A DNA stretch of 64,000 bases, taken from Eopsaltria australis. Its lineage: Eukaryota > Chordata > Aves > Passeriformes > Petroicidae. The notes under the pieces were generated by a model that was given only the letters and a program-made list of their open reading frames with translations, was not told where the DNA came from and searched no databases. The stretch spans positions 673,489 through 737,488 of the forward strand of contig JAVTVJ010001144.1 of assembly GCA_034509425.1 (NCBI GenBank). Reading direction: 5' to 3'. Of this stretch, positions 12,968 through 24,285 are shown in pieces; the first letter of the stretch is position 1, and every line of letters begins with the position of its first letter. The position numbers were made by a program, and so were the translations under genes.

Positions 12968-13100
12968 ACTTCTTTGTACTTTATAAAGTTTGAGCCTACT
13001 TTACCTACTCCTAATCCTCATCTCACAACAAGCAACCAAACAAATATAAGTATACTAGCATTTAACCACAAACCTAAATAAGTAAACTAAAACCACTACA

Positions 13101-14166
13101 GTTTACTTGGTTTGTAGCTCTTATTTATCATTGTGACTGTGGCTGTGCATTGAACTATTGTATTTGGGGAGATTTTGCTGTTTCAATGGGACTAATTCCA
13201 TTAATAAAGTTGTCCAGACGTTTTTATGGGGTTCACTCTTTTCTTCATGGAAAGTTTCAATGTGTAGTAATATTCAAAATAACAAAAATATTTGCTTCTA
13301 AAAAAAATCAAAACCAGCAAAACAGGAGAGATAAAATTGAAGCCTCAGAACTAAGCCTCAAGCAAAACCAAGAAGCAATAACTCATGTTTTTCATCTGAG
13401 GTCATATCCTCTGTTTTTTTTCTCTATGATTCAGCACTAATTATTGCCAAAAGCAATATTAAAATTTTAAATGGGTAACTTGGGATGCTTTATAAAATTG
13501 GTATGCATTTTGTTGCAAAATAGTACCAATTTCTAAAGATCAATAACTGGAAAGAACTATTGCTTTTTCTTATTATCTTCCTTCTTTTTAGTGGACTTCT
13601 TCCAAAAACTTCAGTCTGTCTTGCATTCTGTCTTTTTTTGATCTTTCAAGTCTTTGTCTAGCTTTTAGTTTAACATACTGATGACCGAGTTAATGACTTT
13701 ATTTCTTTTTTGTCAAATGTACTTGAGTTTTGCATTTGTTGCTAATTAGAAATCAAATGAATCTCATTACAGGGGTCTTGTAACCTTTTTCTACAATGAG
13801 AAAGGGCCAAGATTTCTCATTTGAAAAACTGTAGAACTGTCAGCACCTAATGGGTTTGTCAATGCTATTAGAAGTAAATAATAAACATAGAAAATGGCTT
13901 GACACGAACTATTGCAAAAGATCTACAATGAGCTTTCCAACACAAATCAATATTTTTCCAAGAGAGTGACTATTTATCGAAGGCAATAAAAGCTCTGGTG
14001 AGAGAACAGGAACATTTTCCTGTTCAGTTAGCCTAGATCCCTTTTGAAAATGTGAAAGAGAAAAATGATGGCAGATCCACACAAAACAAGTGTGATGTAT
14101 ATTTGCTAAAGTGTGTTTTTATATACTTTTCCATAGATAGTAAAGACTATATACTTGGATTAGGTT
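13101..14166. other. AT-rich non-coding stretch, no gene seen
   Basis: Unique-looking sequence between two LTR-derived elements. A 96-codon frame at 13150-13440 has no recognisable motif. No repeat was identified. Confidence 0.55.
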
Positions 14167-14314
14167 AGCATGGCAAGGTTTTGGTAGTAGAGGAGAGGGC
14201 TACAGGGGTGACTTCTGCGAGAAGCTGTCAGAAGCTTCCCCATTCCACTGAGGAGTGGAGTGATGCAGCACCTTTACTGGGCAACTGTCCTCCAGCTGGG
14301 GTCAACCCAGCATG
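14167..14314 (+). mobile_element. Short, internally deleted LTR fragment (second LTR family)
   Basis: The right part (about 14,245-14,309) read in reverse complement begins TGGGTTGACC and continues with a block ending CACTCCACTCCTC. This resembles the start of the LTR at 48,481 (TGGGTTGGCC ... CACTCCCCCTTCTC) in the opposite orientation. The left part (14,172-14,240) contains GGCTACAGGGGTGACTTC, which I recall as belonging to a common avian LTR-type repeat. The two parts lie much closer together than in a full element, so an internal deletion is likely. Identical AGCATG hexamers at 14167-14172 and 14309-14314 flank it and could be a target duplication. The family name is not assigned. Confidence 0.5.
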
Positions 14315-17300
14315 AGTGTAAATCTGTTATATTATAAAAAGCTATTTCATATTTTTTGCCCGTGTCATTTTAGTATGTGGTCTTTTTAATTTAAACTTAC
14401 ATTTCTAATTTCTCAGGAAATTGCCTTCTCTTGGATATGATTATATAATCTTTATTTTATCCAGATATTTTCACACATTAGAATATGGTAAAGAGCATTA
14501 ATGCACATTTATCCATCTAGCAATAGGATTTGCAAATAGCAAAATAGCAGAAGTTTCTTCTCCCCACCCCTTCCAGTTAATAACATACACCTTGATATTT
14601 TCAAGCAGTGTATCCTTCTAAAGGGTGTAGAAACCTAGAAACAGCTGTTTTGTTTTCAGAGATGGTTAACATACCCAGAACCTTTGTAAAATCTGCTTTG
14701 CAGCTTCAGTGGTTATCCTATAGGTAACTGTTTACATTCTTTTCTTGCTAATGTCCTTATCAAAGAATAGACGACTGCAGACTTGGCTCTTAGCATATAT
14801 TAAAAAAAAGCACCAATTTTCTGTATGTTGTTTTGAATATTTAAAGCATTATATAAATGGCAAGACTAAAATTATTAAGATGATACAACATTAGAAGGAA
14901 ATCAACTACAAAGAAAGATCAAAGAAAAACACTGGTGTTCTTTATATATCAGAGAATCACTTAGTTGGGTTTTAAAAATCACACACATACAGCACATATG
15001 ATACATAAATCATACGTATATCTAATTAAAATTATAATGATGGCCTGTAACCAAGACAAACCAAGGCTGATTTATTAGAAAAGTATTTCAGTTGTTTATA
15101 AGCTTTTTACAGACTGCCAAAATTTAATTGTTTGGATGGAATTTGAAGACTAATTTTCTTCCTCAGGCTTGCTTTTTGCAAAGTTTTAATGGAATGATCA
15201 AAAGATTTCTTCTAATTAGCTTAAGGAAATCACATTGTTTTTCTTCTAAAAGAAGATCAAGAATGTTCTGTTTGGTTTTAAAGAAACGCATAAAACTTTG
15301 TGGCAGAAACACAAAAATCAGAAAGCTGTCTTATTTAGGCATGAGGGGTGAATTCTGCTATTCTACAAAATGTGTACTGAAGTTGCTTCCTCTGAAAACT
15401 TCACTTTATATATGCACAGTCATGGCTTGTGTACTCTGTGTAGGTCCTATAGATACTCTGTACAGAGATAAGCCTCAGTATGACCCATCCCTAAATACTG
15501 GCATAGCAGATACCTCAATAAATTGTTCCAGTGAAAGTGGCCACAATGGTGCCGGAGTCAGAAAGAGGAGGATTTTCATTTTTCTTGGTGTTTCCTGCAG
15601 TGGTATTTCACTAAGAGATGAGAGGATCTTAAATGTGAGGGATGAAGTGACTGAAGAGGAGGTATCTCAGATTGGTAGAGATAAGGAAGTATGCAGGCAC
15701 CCTGTAATGGCCAGGCACAGGAGATAAAGGCTGATAAAGCCAGTGTGGATGAGTCAAATCTGGATTTACTATAAAGAAAAATACCTCATAGATGATGCTG
15801 AACTGAGACTCAGAAAAAAGGATAGACAAAGATGCACAAAGAATGATGAAAACTGCTAATTTTGACATTGTCAAACAATCCCATGCTTCATTTTTAACCT
15901 TGCTGAATCTCTTTTCCATGTTTGTTTACTATTGTGTACCCTTTCGAATTTTAGTGGATGAAAAAATGCAAGTTCAAAGAAAGATTTTTAGCTAAATTTA
16001 ATTCAATTAAAAACAAACAACAACAACAAAAATCCTAATAAAAATACTTTAAAAATACAAGAGCTCAGTCCTTAAAACTAAGATATCACAAAAAAAAAAT
16101 TTGCTAGTGTGATGGAGAGGAAAAACAATTGGTTTAGAGATGGGAGAATTCTTCAAAATGAATTTCAGAAAATTATCTTTTAAATATTTATATGATACTT
16201 TAGGAATTATCATGATGCTAGACTTTATTAAGCTGTGTTTTTCATTTAAAAGTCAGCAAGTTTCCCAGGATTAAGAGGTTTACTGGCATTGTTTAGTGCA
16301 GGCTTAACTGATGGCTTACAAGGGGATTAATGAAATGGAGAAGGGTTTTATGAAGGTATTTCCCCACCTATTCTCACAAGGCTGTGAATGCTTCAATTTA
16401 TAGAGCTCCAGTTAATATTTGTACAGTAGGAAATTAATTTATGTTAAAATGCCACAGTTAACTGATTTTTTGCAGCTACTGAATCTCAAGGAAGAGGGGA
16501 ATATCTGTTTTCTAAGGATGCAAAAATGTTAATATTTTGTAAAGTTCTGACATGGTGCTGTAGATACTACAGGTTTTTGCTCTTATATCACAGCTTTTTT
16601 GTAGACTTTTGCTTGAGAAGAGAGTAATAAAATCCTCATGTCTTCAGTAAAATATTAGAACTTTGATGACAACTCAGCTAAGCAAGCTGTCACCTTTATA
16701 ATGAAACCCTTACCTTTGCTACCTGATTTAATTATGCAGTGACAGACTGCATCAGGCTTTGGTTTAGCACAAGAGAGACCAGTGCCAGGAAACAGCTCTG
16801 CAGCCAGGCTGGTAGCAAGGAGCAGCACTGCCGTGGTATCTGCGATTTTGTCAGAACTTCTCTGTCACACCTGCACTTCAGAGGCTGGCTAGAAGAGAGT
16901 ACTTCCTTTTGCTCCTTTCAAGCCTTTCTATCTGTAACAAGAAAGCTTAGTAAGGACTAAGTGATAGTTTTAAGTAAGCTTTTAAAATAAAAAGAGAACC
17001 ACGGGTGTTCAGTTATATGCAGATGTGAATGAAGAAGGGGGAAAAGTCCTTTCTGAGGCTTCAAAGTCACTTGCCTTTGACTTGGAAGCTTTCTACTTGA
17101 AGATTAAAAAGCTTCATGAGGAGGACATATTTCTTTTTAATTTTACTCTGGTTAAACTTTCTAAAATGCTTTGTAAAAGTTATTTAGTGCTGCAGGTAGG
17201 AATTATTAAAAGTCACAAGTAGCAAAAATCCTCTAACTTGAGAAAAACCAGTCCCCTTAAGCAACAATTCCTACGAATAGGGATTCATGCTGACGGGCCT

Positions 17301-20300
17301 ATGAACACCAAAGCTGTATCAGCCATATTACACAAGATCTTCTGATGAGACCCCAGTGAAACAATTGACTGGTTTTAGTAACATGGTAATCACAAAGCAT
17401 AATTCCAAGAAATGCCTTCTGTCAAGGATTGCACAATCATCTGGATGCAGTACATAACAAGGCTGCGAGGCATCTATGGGGAGCTATTTAATAGTCCACT
17501 GTTAGAGTACTGTTTTGTTGCAAATAAATTACTGAGTATAAAGATGAAACCATAGAGACTTGGTTTATCTATATGCAGAAAGAAGCATGATGGGCTGTTA
17601 ACTTTGTTTTTCTTGTTAATAGTCAAGACATTAATAATAAGACCTGTTGTCTTCAGGGAAAAGTAATGAATGCTTTTATAATACCTTCACACACTAATAA
17701 GACAAAAAGTGTCGTTGTTATAATAAATGTTGTCTCAGTCTGGGGATTTAAAAAAAAAAAAAATTAGGCTGACTGGATTGCACAGCAAAATCAGTGGTAC
17801 TTGGAAAGAGCAGAAGAAGCAGTGGGAGAGCAGCAATGGCTTGTTTATCTAAAGGAACAGATCAGGAAATGCAAACTTTGTTTGACCACAGGCACCATGG
17901 TAGTCAACACTGATGAGTAAAGTGCTACAAGACTCCCAAATTCATGTGGTAAATCCACTTTCAGGTTTGGGTAAGAAAACCTGAAAGATGGATGAATAGA
18001 TTATAAAGATATAAAAAAGAATCAGCAAATGGACAGAACATAAAAATATATTGTGACATTTCTTGTCTCCTCTTCTTATTTTCTTTAATCTAGGGCAGGG
18101 TTGTAACTCTCTGGGAACAGAAAATTTAACAAAAAGAAACCCTGTTAACAGGTGAGAGTTCAGGTTATAAATAAAGGCTGTTGAGATGAAGTTAAGTACT
18201 CAGAAACATACTTTAGAAAGACTGAACAGCTCCTAGAATTCTGCCTGAAAAGATTAATAATAAATGCAAGGATTTTGGACAGCATCCAGTTTACAAGGAG
18301 AATTCTGAATTTTTTTAATAGCATTTCAAAATAAGGAGGACAATACCTTCAGGGACAGCTCAAGCCTGTATGTTTTCATTCCACTTGGATAAGTACTTTA
18401 AAATATCTGATTAGTAATAAGTGTCATAAATTCCCAAAGTCCTGCACCAGAGTCAATGTGCAATACTCTATATCAGTGTAGAACATGTAAAGACTCCTAT
18501 CTTTAGAAGAAAATATCTCCATCATTTCTGGAAATTGAGATAACAATTAGAAACTCCTGAAAAATGTTACCAAGTTTGACTCCCATTCCTTGTATAAGAT
18601 GAACCTTTTACGTTCTCTAATGCATACCAGGGTGCACACTCCTGGAAAAATCTTATAATAAGCAAGATCTCATCTCCATTATTTTTTGTGTAAAAACAAG
18701 TAAGAGGGAAAAAAAAAACAACAAACCAAGCCATCACATGATTTAGACACAGTTTCAGGTTCTAAAAAGCAAGTGTGTGAATCTAGGCAAAACTGGACAG
18801 AAACTCAGGAATGAGTAGAGACACTGTACAAATTTTTCCTAGAAAATTATATTATTATTATCTGTTACTTTACCAATAGCTGTACAAACAGCTGACCTTT
18901 CTTATACTGAATAAGTAAATTCTTGCTCATTAAGAGAATCCTTCAGAGTTCAACATTTAGCCCAGACTGCAAACCTTTGCTGAGGATTATGGCTTTAGTA
19001 CTTCATGAATAGCGTAAACATTTTGACTCAATAGCAGCTTGGAAAATGTGGGGGTTTTTTGGTTGGTTTGGTTGGTTTGTTTTTTTGTAGGGGTGTTTTG
19101 GTGGTTTTTTGGGTTTTGTTTTTGTTTTTTTGTTTTCGTTTTTTGTTTTGGTTTGGTTTTTTAGTTTGTTTGTTTGTATTCTTCAGTCTTATTTAACTAC
19201 AACAGTGGGAAACTGAGCAACACAACATTGGAGAGTTTAAAAATGTAGAACAACTTTCTACTAGATTTCACTGGAATTTTCCACCAGGGACAAAATTCAA
19301 GAACCTAAGAATTATTCTGGATTTGAATTTGTGATAAAATTAACTAGGACAATCATATTAGCAGTTCTTTAAGATCGTGCCTTGATAAAACTAACATTTT
19401 AAAGAAGCTAATGAGCTGAATATTAAGCTATATAGATGTGTGAAAGGAAAAGTCAATTCACTAAAATCAATTGTAAGGACTGAGTTAAGATATGGTGACA
19501 TTTTCAATTTACAGCACTCTTTTGACTTACCTTTCCTGTATTTACTCAGATAAACAAATGCCCATTATGTACTCCCTTCTAACAATGTTGTTGAATTCTC
19601 TGAACTACAATAAATACCAGTAAGCAATAAGTAAAGGCTAAAATAAAAAAATCCTATTCAACAACCAAACAAAGAAGAGACTGATACATCAAATTAATTT
19701 ATTTCTTATTGTCTCCAATAGCTTTTTTTTTTTTCTGATACAGTAAATTTCTGTAGGATAACCTGTTGACTTTTGGCATAATTCTGTGTAAAATTCTGGT
19801 GATCTTCTCTATGACATTCTAGAAGGTTGATTTTGAAGGTGTTTTACTTTGATAAAGAGCTGGATGATGTGGATCAAACTGAGATTCATGTAAAAGTAAT
19901 GTATGGTATACAGCTGCATTATTTGAGAAGTTCCAAAGCTTATGAGAGTATATTTTAAATATGCATGCTACTTTGCATGTAAATTGTATTTGCAGTATAC
20001 CATCATCAGAGTAATCTCATTAAACTGTTCTGCCAAGATGCAGATTTTGAGACCCATGGATTCCCCCAGACTCCATTTCAATAAGGACATGCCAGTTATT
20101 TTGTGGGACTGTGCATGCTGATATTTAGGTATGTTCTGTGAAACTGCTCGTGCTTACCTTTAGATGTATGCCTAAGGACGCGGCCAAGTAAGAAGCACAA
20201 AGGACAAATAATGTACTTTTAACTGAGAATGATCTGTGAATAATACAATGGAAGGACTCACACTGACTTTGTTATTTTTGGGATTAGGCTTCATCAACTT

Positions 20301-22984
20301 TTATGGACAAGAGGGATCATAGTGTGAAAACACATTGTTGTAAAGCCTTTTTCTTGACTAATTAAGTTCAGATCAACCATCTGTTACCTTGGCTTAAATA
20401 CAAGCCCCATGTTCTCATATATTATTGATAGAGAAAATCTGAGAGACTTAAATATTCCTTTACTTTAAGAGTGATTCACAATATCACTGTTTTGTCAGGG
20501 ATTATTATTTTATATGATTACTTTAACATTACATTCCTCTTAAGAGATATAATAACACAGTCATTTCAATCACTGTAATATGGGCAACTCAGTCATAGGG
20601 AAGTTTTACATTGCATAAACATTAAGAAGATTTACACCATTGGTGATTTCCTCAGACATTTTTCATTCAAATGTTTTATTCTTTGCGTTTGTATAATGCT
20701 GTAAATGGAGTTGTCAGTGAGATTCCTGGTGCAGTCCTGTAGTAGCTCTACATCTTTGTTTTATAGTGAAAACAATAACAACAGAAAACAATGTGATGTT
20801 TAATGGGGAAGTGAGAAACTGCATCCATTTTTAGGTGGGCAAATATCAAAAGAGAAATTGTACCATTAACATTTTACCATTTTACTGTGATCATGGATAA
20901 AACATAAAGTACAGAAAAATATTAGTTGTATTTTGCAGGAGTCATGAACATATTTCTAGATACTTTACTGTATAAGAAGATTGGTGGATACCTTTTAAAA
21001 GTATGTGGTTTACTTACAATGTAAAATCCAGTGATTTGCATCTAAACAAATACGCATGCATTGGTTAAGTTAGGTTATTGTGCCTGAATAATAGTACTTA
21101 AGCCTTCTTCTCAGTCATGGATGAAGGTTTCTTGCTTGTCTGCAGTATTTGAGGAAGCAATTTTAATAGGCAAAGTCTGGAAAACTCAGACTTGAAATGG
21201 CAGCATTTGTGAAATCACTGGGCGTGAGAAATGCATATACCAAAAATGAATTTAATTTTACTATTTGACATGACCTTAACAAGGACAGTTTAGTTTACAC
21301 CTATGTGATACAATGAATCTATAAAACAGTGTAGGTTAAATTATTGCTGGTACATTTTTTCACAGTTGTTCAAACTGGTGACAGCTACTCTCTTTCCTCA
21401 CAAGAAGTCATAACAAATTCATTATACTATTGTGATTCTACAACGTACCCTCTGCCATTAAAATATATTTAGCATTTATTTTCTCCTGTTTTTGTTCCTG
21501 CCATAAGCTTAAAATTTTGTGTTGGATCCTGTCCACTTTCTTTGCAGCCCTAGCAATGCATGGAGTAGATGAGGAGAAAATAGGGTGCATTTTTGACATC
21601 TTCTATCTATTCATAATTGATGATACCTTAATTAGAGTCCCAAAAAACAGATATATATGTAGTCTATTTAGTAGTGGAAATCTGATGGATCATTACTATT
21701 GTAATCTCTTTTTTAACAGCAATCAAAGTTTTCACTGACTTTCTGTCCAGCATTTGCATCTTACTCTGATATTCCAAATAGTTTGATGTATAATCTACCT
21801 TATCCTTGATCAAATATTAAAGAGGTTCTGAAAAATGCATTAGTGGTATATTCTTACTTAAATCAAAAAGATAAGTCAATACTCATCATAAGCCACTGAC
21901 ATCAGAGAAGAGCAGCTTCCAGGCTCTTGGTTTGAGACATCCTATCAATAATATTGAATGTTTCTTTATTCATTAGTTTCTATCAGTCTGAAAGATAAAC
22001 CCCGTGGTACTATTTTCCTCAATGTACATTGCTGTGGTGTCATTGTTCTGATATCTGAGACCTGAAAGAAAGCTCTGATGGGTAGTTCCAAAAGGGGTTA
22101 CTGACATCATGTAGTAATGGTAAGATATATTTGGAAGTAGTTACTATACATACAAAGCAGACAATTTCACAAGATTCCTACCTCAGCTCAAATGTTATTA
22201 CCTAACAAAGCTCAGTGAAGGTGCTTTCTATAAGCAATATGTCTTTTTTTGCAGCATTGCTGTTATCAGTGTCCTGCTGTCCTGGATCACGGATGAAGTG
22301 CATTTTTAAGAAAATCTACCAAGCTGAAAAATGATGTGTCAATATCACCCATGCTCTGAATTTAAGGAGATTATTTTTGAAAGGTCTAAGTCATAGCAAA
22401 AAGCATAGCAGTTTAGAATCCAGAAATTCTTGTGGTCTGATCAGAGCAACTAAATTATTAGACATACTGACAGAAAGATTTTGGAGCTATTTCTTAGATT
22501 ATATATAGATTATAGCTGTTAGTCATACAGTAATTTCTAAATGGTAAGCAAACATGGTACCTTGCCAGACTGATCATTTAAACCATTCATGCATGGAATT
22601 ACTATTAGAGTCAAAGGTAATCTTCCTGAATTGATTTACTAATGACTTCTGGGGTAGAGTCATTACAGGGTATGAATCAATAAATCTTTTTCTGTAAAGC
22701 GTATTTGATGAAATATCTTGAAGGTCTTGGTGTTTGCTACTTCTGTCACAAAGAACTCAATGAAAATTTAGCAGGTGTAAGAGTATTTCAAACAGAAAAA
22801 GAGAAGTCAGTCTGCAATTCTTTTTAGTAGTAACTTGAGTAATGCTTATCTAAATCTTTCTATGCAAGTTGTTCCAGTTATTTTAGTGTACGCTGTTCAA
22901 TACAATTTATCACATACTTACGCAATGAAATATATTCCAGAAACAAATTTAAGCAGGCTTTAACTATGTTTCTTTGCCACTAAA
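14315..22984. other. Long AT-rich non-coding stretch, no supported gene
   Basis: No gene, RNA gene or identifiable transposon was recognised. Landmarks are a 199-codon open frame at 15128-15727 with no recognisable domain (see findings), an A14 run at 17750-17763 and a G/T-rich low-complexity block at about 19,048-19,170. A few segments, such as 17,270-17,530, look less decayed than their surroundings and might be conserved non-coding sequence, but a single genome cannot show that. Confidence 0.5.
19048..19170. repeat. G/T-rich low-complexity tract
   Basis: About 120 bp made almost wholly of G and T on the plus strand, with irregular GGTTT, GTTTT and GGTTTT units. It is a degenerate simple repeat. 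Similar but complementary A/C-rich patches occur near 6260-6297 and 9067-9112. Confidence 0.85.
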
Positions 22985-23440
22985 TGTCCAAGCCCTGAGT
23001 GAATTCTGCCATCAACCTGTAGACTTGGCAGTGAGGGCTCAAGGTCAGCTGTAACAGAGCAGCTGTCTGGCCCTGATGCTGTTTGATATAGGGCTGTAAG
23101 AGAATCCCTGCGGAGGGTGCTGGCCCCCTTTCATTCAGGAGCTGCCTTTATCCTGAGCCACTCAGATGTGGTCCATGCATGAGCTACATCATATGGTTCT
23201 GCTTCCCATCTATGAATCTTGTTGAACTGTGCTAGAGCACTGGCCTGCAGCACCCAGGATGGACTTCAGACTGGCATCATCACTGTGAATTTGCCTGGCA
23301 AAGCCAATAGGTCAGATAGCTGACCCTGTATGCTGCTCTGCTCCTCTCTTGTCTGGGTGCTTTGCTGCTGTGCCCTTCTCAGTGAGATCACTGCCCTGCT
23401 GGACTTGCTGCCACCCTAGGCTCCTAGTTTGCCTTCCTTT
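22985..23440. other. GC-richer unassigned segment, possible retroelement remnant
   Basis: About 450 bp of clearly higher GC (runs such as GCTGCTCTGCTCCTCTCTTG and GGTGCTGGCCCCC) inside AT-rich surroundings. No long open frame, LTR terminus, target duplication or CR1 tail was found. The composition and edges would suit an old LTR or other retroelement fragment, but I could not match it to the other repeats in the window. Confidence 0.35.
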
Positions 23441-24248
23441 ACAGATCAGAAAAATGTCAGTGTTGCCTGATGCTACCTCCTGTTTTAGGTCCTAATAATT
23501 TAAGATCCTGAATAGAGAACCGTAATACAAGTGCATTTTGTATGCACATGCACAGTAATGAAACTCTTCATTCTTTTTCTAAAGAAGTATCCTTTGCTTC
23601 TTCCCAGATTACAGAAACCTAAAATATATGGTGTGGAATATTAAGCCTTTGAATATTGTAAGTAGTACATGTACGAATACATGCAAAATATATAAATTGC
23701 AAAATTCATTATCAATCAAGAAGGATTCAACATAGAAGCAGAGATCTTGTAGATGGAGGAAAGCTAAACATAGGATAGATTTTCAATGTCCATTGCAGAG
23801 GTAGAAATAAAATTCAGATTTGATGAGGATCAAAGTGTGTGTTCATTAGACAATGCAGCCTCCATTCTTGCCCAGTATCTGCATATTGCTCAATTATATA
23901 GGCAGAATAATATCTTTCCAGGGTTGGCAGAAATAGCTGAAATTCTGAAGAACAAAAGATGAGCAAAGAGAAACATTGAATTTCAGCTAACATGACTCCA
24001 CTGCTGAAGTAGAGCCAGCTGGAGGTAAGAAAAACCATGCTGAAGAGAGGAATGAGACAATGATTGATAGCCTTGTTGGAGAGACAGATGAGATCAATCT
24101 GACAGTTGCTGGCACAAATTGTGTTTCCTGCTGTTCAGGCAACTTAATTTCATTTATGTTCATTTATGCCAGCTGGGTGTATCTTATTCTTCTCTTCCAT
24201 GTGCTGTAGTTTCACTTTTTTTTTTTCCTAAATAGCATCTCTTCCATT

Positions 24249-24285
<37 letters not shown>

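Larger units (their letters stand above)
11495..13100 (+). mobile_element. Solo LTR, 1.6-kb endogenous retrovirus family, copy A (G-to-A altered)
   Basis: This 1,606-bp element aligns end to end with the reverse complement of 28,460-30,072. It starts TGTCTTGGG and ends CCACTACA, the TG...CA termini expected of a retroviral LTR. The flanks ATTTA (11490-11494) and GTTTA (13101-13105) match at 4 of 5 positions, as for an aged 5-bp target duplication. A TATA box lies at 11661-11667 and a polyadenylation signal at 12962-12967. No retroviral internal region adjoins either end, so it is a solo LTR left by LTR-LTR recombination. The leader after the TATA box is GC- and CpG-rich (about 11,740-12,080) with a donor-like GGTAAG at 11745-11750. 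A 5-bp duplication suggests an ERVL-like (class III) origin, but the family is not identified. From about 12,235 on, the copy carries a large excess of G-to-A differences from its partner. Small open frames inside, on both strands, are by-products of the GC-rich leader. Confidence 0.88.

Noticed and set aside
24060..24283. Possible processed pseudogene ending in the A32 run
   Set aside because: No recognisable coding body, no polyadenylation signal before the run and no flanking direct repeats.
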